Source: Gari tellinella
Taxonomy: Eukaryota; Mollusca; Bivalvia; Cardiida; Psammobiidae
Direction of reading: 5' to 3'
Assembly (NCBI GenBank): GCA_922989275.2
Contig: OV277857.1
Location: 7,936,001-8,000,000 of the forward strand
Length of the DNA: 64,000 bases
The translations under genes and the position numbers were made by a program. The notes under the pieces are model-generated. The model worked only from the letters and a program-made list of their open reading frames with translations, searched no databases and was not told the origin of the DNA. Positions within the stretch are counted from its first letter, which is position 1. Each line of letters opens with the position of its first letter. Shown in pieces: positions 63,901-64,000 of this stretch.

Positions 63901-64000
63901 CAGTGGAGAAAAAGTTTCTCAGAAAACGTTATTCTTTCCTGTTAAATGCAAACGAAACGCAAACACAAATCGCTAAAATGTAGGAAATTACCATCTGTTT
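63898..64000 (+). mobile_element. MITE family A, cut by the window edge
   Basis: Begins directly at the right end of the previous copy (ATACAGTGGAGAAAAAG), sharing the TA. CTTTCCTGTTAAATGCAAAC and AATGTAGGAAATTACC follow. The two copies are tail to head without spacer. Confidence 0.75.

Overview
This window looks like nuclear DNA of an invertebrate, most likely a marine bivalve mollusc. It is AT-rich, has almost no long reading frames, carries intron-type splice signals, and is packed with eukaryotic transposon relics: Tc1/mariner-type elements with TA duplications, LINE reverse transcriptase fragments, a SINE-like insertion and satellites. The bivalve assignment is an inference from the style of the repeats and from a short C2H2-type exon that resembles bivalve gene families. 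No rRNA, tRNA, CRISPR array, prokaryotic operon or intact virus was seen.

Layout. 1-5 kb: palindromic MITEs around a 2 kb, 20-bp minisatellite. 5-17 kb: dense small palindromic elements and an old 1.7 kb inverted-repeat element (8.4-10.1 kb). 17.2-20.0 kb: a 2.75 kb element with very long inverted arms that each carry the same open segment. 20-28 kb: more MITEs and a GC-rich foldback element (22.2-22.9 kb). 28.1-30.5 kb: a non-autonomous element with an 8-bp target duplication that was invaded by a DD41D mariner-type transposon whose transposase carries one frameshift. 32 kb: a SINE-like insertion with a 13-bp target duplication. 33.6-35.3 kb: a LINE relic whose 5' part is inverted. 36.6-37.9 kb: a foldback element with subterminal 21-bp minisatellites. 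38-44.5 kb: nested MITEs. 45.5-46.4 kb: a second, heavily decayed LINE. 47.5-48.1 kb: a promoter-like TATA box and a zinc-finger relic. 49-50.4 kb: a mariner HTH relic and a composite palindrome. 52.1-54.4 kb: a ~164-bp satellite rich in TTCGA. 58.0-58.9 kb: splice-flanked exon-like segments, one encoding a C2H2 finger, with an inverted partial copy at 62.6-63.1 kb.

The main theme is the palindromic MITEs. They behave as combinations of a terminal module (CAGTGGAGAA; TTAACCCTTT; CAGTGTTCCCTCTC; CAGTAAAACCTCTC) and a hairpin core (AAACAGTTTGGA...GATCAGACGCCG, or AGCTTAAAGCA...AGAATG/AGAAAG, or AAACAGTGTAGACC...GGAGC). The same core sits inside different termini and the same termini carry different cores. 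Several copies are broken exactly at the hairpin centre. Three CAGTGGAGAA copies lie between direct repeats of 24, 40 and ~139 bp that start and end with TA, instead of a plain TA duplication. I regard this as the best candidate for something not yet described. Family letters used below (A, B, C ...) are my own labels.
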